DNA of 6,780 bases. It comes from Comamonadaceae bacterium (GTDB taxonomy: Bacteria; Pseudomonadota; Gammaproteobacteria; Burkholderiales; Burkholderiaceae_C). The DNA lies in the NCBI GenBank assembly GCA_947494405.1, contig CANLWQ010000111.1, forward strand, positions 1-6,780, given 5' to 3'. The notes beneath the pieces are model-generated. The model was not told the DNA's origin, ran no database searches, and saw only the letters and a list, made by a program, of their open reading frames with translations. The translations under genes and the position numbers were made by a program. Positions 4,079-6,780 of this stretch are shown in pieces (position 1 is the stretch's first letter; each line of letters begins with the position of its first letter).

Positions 4079-5974
4079 TTGTTTTTGAAAATTTCTCACT
4101 CGACTGGTTCATGCTGGTCAAAACCCAAGTCCTGGCTGGTGCTCGGACTTGGGGCTGCCGCATGTGTGGCCATGGCCGCCAACAATGACGACTGGGTGCA
4201 GTTCCCGCCCCGCCCCGGCGCTTCAGCGCCCAAAGTGCAAACCGACCTGCCCAGGCCTGCTGCGCGAAGCACCCCCAACACCACGGCCACTGACGACAAC
4301 TGGATCAAATTTCCCGCCTTGCCGCCACCCAAGCCGCCTGAAGCAGCCAGTGCGAAAGAGCCCATCACGCCCGCGCCTGCCATGGCGCAAGAACCAGCCA
4401 CGTCCACGCCAAGCTCCGCTGCGGCTGCCCCACCGGCCCCACCTGAGCAGGCAGCGTCCAGCCCTGAATTTGTTTTCAAGGCGTTCAAATTTGAAGGCAA
4501 CAAGGTTTATTCCAACCAACGCTTGCAGCAGTTGCTGACCACCGCCGTGCCCCAAGTGCAAGATTTGGCCGATTTACAAAAAGCGGCGGATACCGTCGCC
4601 CAGCTTTACCAAAAAGATGGCGTGTTGGCCCGCGTGGACTTGCTGCCACAAGACCTGACCGACGGCGAGGTGATCATCACCATCACCGAAGGCCGTTTTG
4701 CAGGCGCCAAATTGGAAACCCCTAACAGCCCCAAATTGCCTGCCGACTACTTGGTTAAATTGGTCGAAACCGCCCAACCCAAAGATGAAGCCGTGCGCAT
4801 GAGTCAGCTCGACCGCGCCACCTTGCTGCTGGGTGAGGTGCCTGGGGTGCAAGCCAATATGCGTCTTCGTTCGGGTGACAAAGAGGGCGAGACCGAGGCC
4901 CTGATTCAAGTCGAGGAAGGTAAAGCCTGGGACGGCCAAGTCAGCTGGGACAACGCCGGCCCCGTGTCCACCGGCTTTAACCGCATGAGCACTCAGCTCA
5001 ATCGCTATGGCGCTTTGGGCCGCGCCGATATCAGCAGCCTGCAGTACATGCGCAGTGACGGCACGGATTATTTGCGTCTGTCCCATAGCGAGCCCATGGG
5101 CTACTGGGGCAGCCGTTGGGGAGTCAACACCTCTTTCAGCCGCTACAAAGTGGTAACCAACGATTACTTGGCTTTGAATCCCCAAGGACCGGCCCAAAGC
5201 GTGGGGCTGGACATGAGCTTGCCCTTGCTGCGAAGCCGCTCCACCTCTGCCAGTATGCAAGTGGCGTTTGAACGCAAATTTTTTCGCAACACCACCAATG
5301 TGGGCGTGAGTTCGGACTATTTCATGGATTCGTTCACCACCAGTTTGCAAGCCAGCCGCAGCGACGAGTGGATGGGCGGGGGTGAAAACAGCCTAGGCGC
5401 ACAACTCAGCCGTGGCTTGGTGAATTTGTCAGGCTCGCCCAATGAAAGCAATGATGCCCTTTCAACCATGACAGCGGGTCGCTTCACCAAGTTGCGTTTG
5501 AACGTTAATCGCCAGCAAAGCTTGAACCCGACCACACAGTTGGTGGGCTCGTACCAAATGCAAATGGCCAGTAAAAACTTGGATGGCTCAGAGAAGTTTT
5601 CGTTAAGCGGTATGCAAGGCGTACGCGCCTATCCTTCCTCGGAGGCCAATGGCAATGCCGCGCAGCTCATGACCGTGGAATACCAAAAAACCTTGGAGTG
5701 GCAACAACACCCATTTAAGCTCAGCGCTTTTGTCGACACGGGACGAGTGAGTAAACTGAAATTCAACACAGGCTCAGGCATCAACACCTACAGTTTGCAA
5801 GGCGCGGGCTTGTGGTTAGGTTCTTCTGTACCGAATCGCTTGGGTCAAGCACAATGGCGCATGACTTGGGCGCACCGCATAGGGTCCAACCCCGCCGCTC
5901 AGGCCAACGGACTCGACTTGGATGGAACCTTGCACAATGACCGCTTCTGGTTATCCGTCATTCAGCAGTTTTAA
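4079..5974 (+). CDS. TpsB two-partner secretion transporter (FhaC/ShlB/HecB type outer-membrane protein)
   Basis: From TTG 4079 the protein has 631 residues. Residues 1-33 form a signal peptide (SKPK, then WLVLGLGAAACVAMA). Residues 34-131 are a Pro/Ala-rich linker holding two related motifs, DDWVQFP (W39) and DDNWIKFP (W75). POTRA 1 spans about 132-206 (FKAFKFEGNKVYS to EGRF) and POTRA 2 about 207-281. The rest is a 16-strand type beta-barrel, with the VRAYP loop-6 motif (R516), the FVDTG motif (551-555) and a C-terminal Phe for outer-membrane assembly. It should bind the TPS domain of its partner in the periplasm and export it without ATP. The linker is longer than in FhaC. The start is uncertain: the frame is open from GTG 4013 (653 residues), and no in-frame ATG precedes the end of the signal peptide. 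The TTG is preferred for its ribosome site. The tpsA gene follows 3 bases later. Confidence 0.93.
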   Translation: MFLKISHSTGSCWSKPKSWLVLGLGAAACVAMAANNDDWVQFPPRPGASAPKVQTDLPRPAARSTPNTTATDDNWIKFPALPPPKPPEAASAKEPITPAPAMAQEPATSTPSSAAAAPPAPPEQAASSPEFVFKAFKFEGNKVYSNQRLQQLLTTAVPQVQDLADLQKAADTVAQLYQKDGVLARVDLLPQDLTDGEVIITITEGRFAGAKLETPNSPKLPADYLVKLVETAQPKDEAVRMSQLDRATLLLGEVPGVQANMRLRSGDKEGETEALIQVEEGKAWDGQVSWDNAGPVSTGFNRMSTQLNRYGALGRADISSLQYMRSDGTDYLRLSHSEPMGYWGSRWGVNTSFSRYKVVTNDYLALNPQGPAQSVGLDMSLPLLRSRSTSASMQVAFERKFFRNTTNVGVSSDYFMDSFTTSLQASRSDEWMGGGENSLGAQLSRGLVNLSGSPNESNDALSTMTAGRFTKLRLNVNRQQSLNPTTQLVGSYQMQMASKNLDGSEKFSLSGMQGVRAYPSSEANGNAAQLMTVEYQKTLEWQQHPFKLSAFVDTGRVSKLKFNTGSGINTYSLQGAGLWLGSSVPNRLGQAQWRMTWAHRIGSNPAAQANGLDLDGTLHNDRFWLSVIQQF

Positions 5975-5977
5975 ACA

Positions 5978-6780
5978 ATGAAAAACATCTGCCCCAGCGC
6001 TTTGCACACCTTGGCCTTGGCTACGGGTTGGCTGTGTCTGGGACTGGCCCACGCCCAAAGCCCACCTGCGCCCACGCAACTGCCCCAAGGCGGTAATGTG
6101 GTGGGCGGGAGTGCTGCCATCAGCAGCTCGGGCAACATTTTGACGGTTCAGCAAAGCAGCCAACGCGCCGCCATTGACTGGAACAGTTTTAACGTGGGCT
6201 CGGGCGCACAGGTCAATTTCAACCAACCCAATGCCGCTTCTGTCACCCTCAACCGCGTCCTTGACAGCAACCCCAGCCAGATCATGGGGCGCATCAACGC
6301 ACCGGGGCAGGTCTTCATCCTCAACCCCAACGGCGTGATCTTTGGCGCCACCTCGCAGGTGGATGTGGGCGGCTTGCTTGTGACCACCCACGGCATCAGC
6401 AACGCCGACTTCATGGCCGGTAAAAACACTTTCGAAGGCACTGGCAAATCGGGAAGCGTGATCAACCAAGGCGCGCTGCAAGCAGCCTTGGGCGGTTACA
6501 TCGCCATGCTCGCCCCGCAGGTGCGCAATGAGGGCGTCATCATTGCCCGCGAAGGCACGGTTGCCATGGCCGCCGGCAACAAAACCACCTTGGTGTTCAG
6601 CGGGCGAAGCCTGACCGCCTTGCAAATCGATGAAGGCGTGATGGATGCCTTGGTGGACAACAAACATGTGGTGCGCGCCGATGGCGGCTTGGTGCTGATG
6701 ACCGCACGCAGCGCCAGTGTGTTGATGGGCAGCGTGGTGAGAAACAGCGGCACGCTGCAAGCGCAGACCATTGCCAACAA
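5978..6780 (+). CDS. TpsA exoprotein, filamentous hemagglutinin / hemolysin type (N-terminal part, cut by window edge)
   Basis: The frame is open from ATG 5978 to the window end, giving the first 267 residues. Residues 1-26 are a signal peptide (AHA before Q27) without the extended n-region of some TPS exoproteins. Residues about 33-180 and beyond form the TPS (hemagglutination activity) domain: LPQGGNVVGG, the ILTVQQSSQRAAIDW stretch, an FNQPNAASVTLNRV segment at the place of the NPNL motif, QIMGRINAPGQVFILNPNG with the classical NPNG at 116-119, and VIFGATSQVDVGGLL. After it come short beta-helix-like repeats (NQGALQAALGG, NEGVIIAREG, NSGTLQAQ). The domain is recognised by TpsB and starts folding of a beta-helix outside the cell. 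The spacing of 3 bases after tpsB and the lack of a clear ribosome site suggest coupled translation. Adhesin, hemolysin or contact-dependent toxin cannot be told apart without the C-terminus. Confidence 0.94.
   Translation, partial: MKNICPSALHTLALATGWLCLGLAHAQSPPAPTQLPQGGNVVGGSAAISSSGNILTVQQSSQRAAIDWNSFNVGSGAQVNFNQPNAASVTLNRVLDSNPSQIMGRINAPGQVFILNPNGVIFGATSQVDVGGLLVTTHGISNADFMAGKNTFEGTGKSGSVINQGALQAALGGYIAMLAPQVRNEGVIIAREGTVAMAAGNKTTLVFSGRSLTALQIDEGVMDALVDNKHVVRADGGLVLMTARSASVLMGSVVRNSGTLQAQTIAN

Noticed and set aside
4124..4153. Perfect 9-bp inverted repeat CCCAAGTCC / GGACTTGGG with a 12-base loop.
   Set aside because: It lies in the signal-peptide coding region of tpsB; about one such repeat is expected by chance in a window of this size and no T run follows.
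4111..4188. ATG at 4111 as a start for tpsB.
   Set aside because: It is in a different frame from the POTRA and barrel sequence and reaches a stop after about 25 codons.
4574..5350. A 258-codon minus-strand frame rich in His and Ala under tpsB.
   Set aside because: It mirrors the POTRA and barrel coding sequence and has no domain or ribosome site of its own.
5951..6760. A 269-codon minus-strand frame under tpsA.
   Set aside because: The plus frame has a signal peptide and NPNG TPS motifs; the reverse frame is a His/Ala/Gln-rich shadow.

Overview
The window looks like chromosome of a Gram-negative betaproteobacterium, most likely Burkholderiales. The grounds are moderately high GC with AT-rich gene starts, Sec signal peptides, a two-partner secretion (TPS) locus with an outer-membrane barrel, and GCC/GGC/CTG/TTG-rich codon use. 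The family or genus cannot be fixed from the sequence; Comamonadaceae would fit. No rRNA, tRNA, CRISPR array or complete insertion sequence was seen.

Left part (1-930), minus strand. A gene for a fusion of an N-terminal four-cysteine zinc ribbon to a group I truncated hemoglobin (214-750) reads leftward. Its 3' end overlaps by 8 bases the TTG start of a tyrosine recombinase/integrase-like gene (221 to beyond base 1), whose ribosome binding site lies inside the globin gene. A divergent intergenic region (751-931) carries a plausible promoter for the globin-integrase pair.

Middle part (932-3977). Three plus-strand genes run closely together: a small Sec-exported protein with cysteines (932-1237, possibly frameshifted near a C run), a two-membrane-span coiled-coil envelope protein (1242-1928), and, after a short hairpin, a cytoplasmic-looking gamma-glutamyltransferase-family Ntn hydrolase (1953-3575). 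The last converges with a minus-strand gene for a small secreted protein resembling the surface-adhesin E family (3582-3977). The two stop codons lie in neighbouring copies of a 13-bp tandem duplication.

Right part (3978-6780). A roughly 100-bp divergent region with two back-to-back inverted repeats precedes a TPS operon. The TpsB/FhaC-type transporter (about 4079-5974) has two POTRA domains, a barrel and an unusually long Pro/Ala-rich N-terminal linker. Three bases after its stop begins a TpsA filamentous-hemagglutinin-type exoprotein (5978 to beyond 6780), with signal peptide and most of the TPS domain in view. TpsB should recognise the TPS domain in the periplasm and thread TpsA through the outer membrane.

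Points most worth a second look are the zinc-ribbon/globin fusion coupled to an integrase, the probable frameshift in the small exported protein, the inverted repeats between the adhesin-E-like gene and tpsB, and the repeated DDW/DDNW motifs in the TpsB linker.
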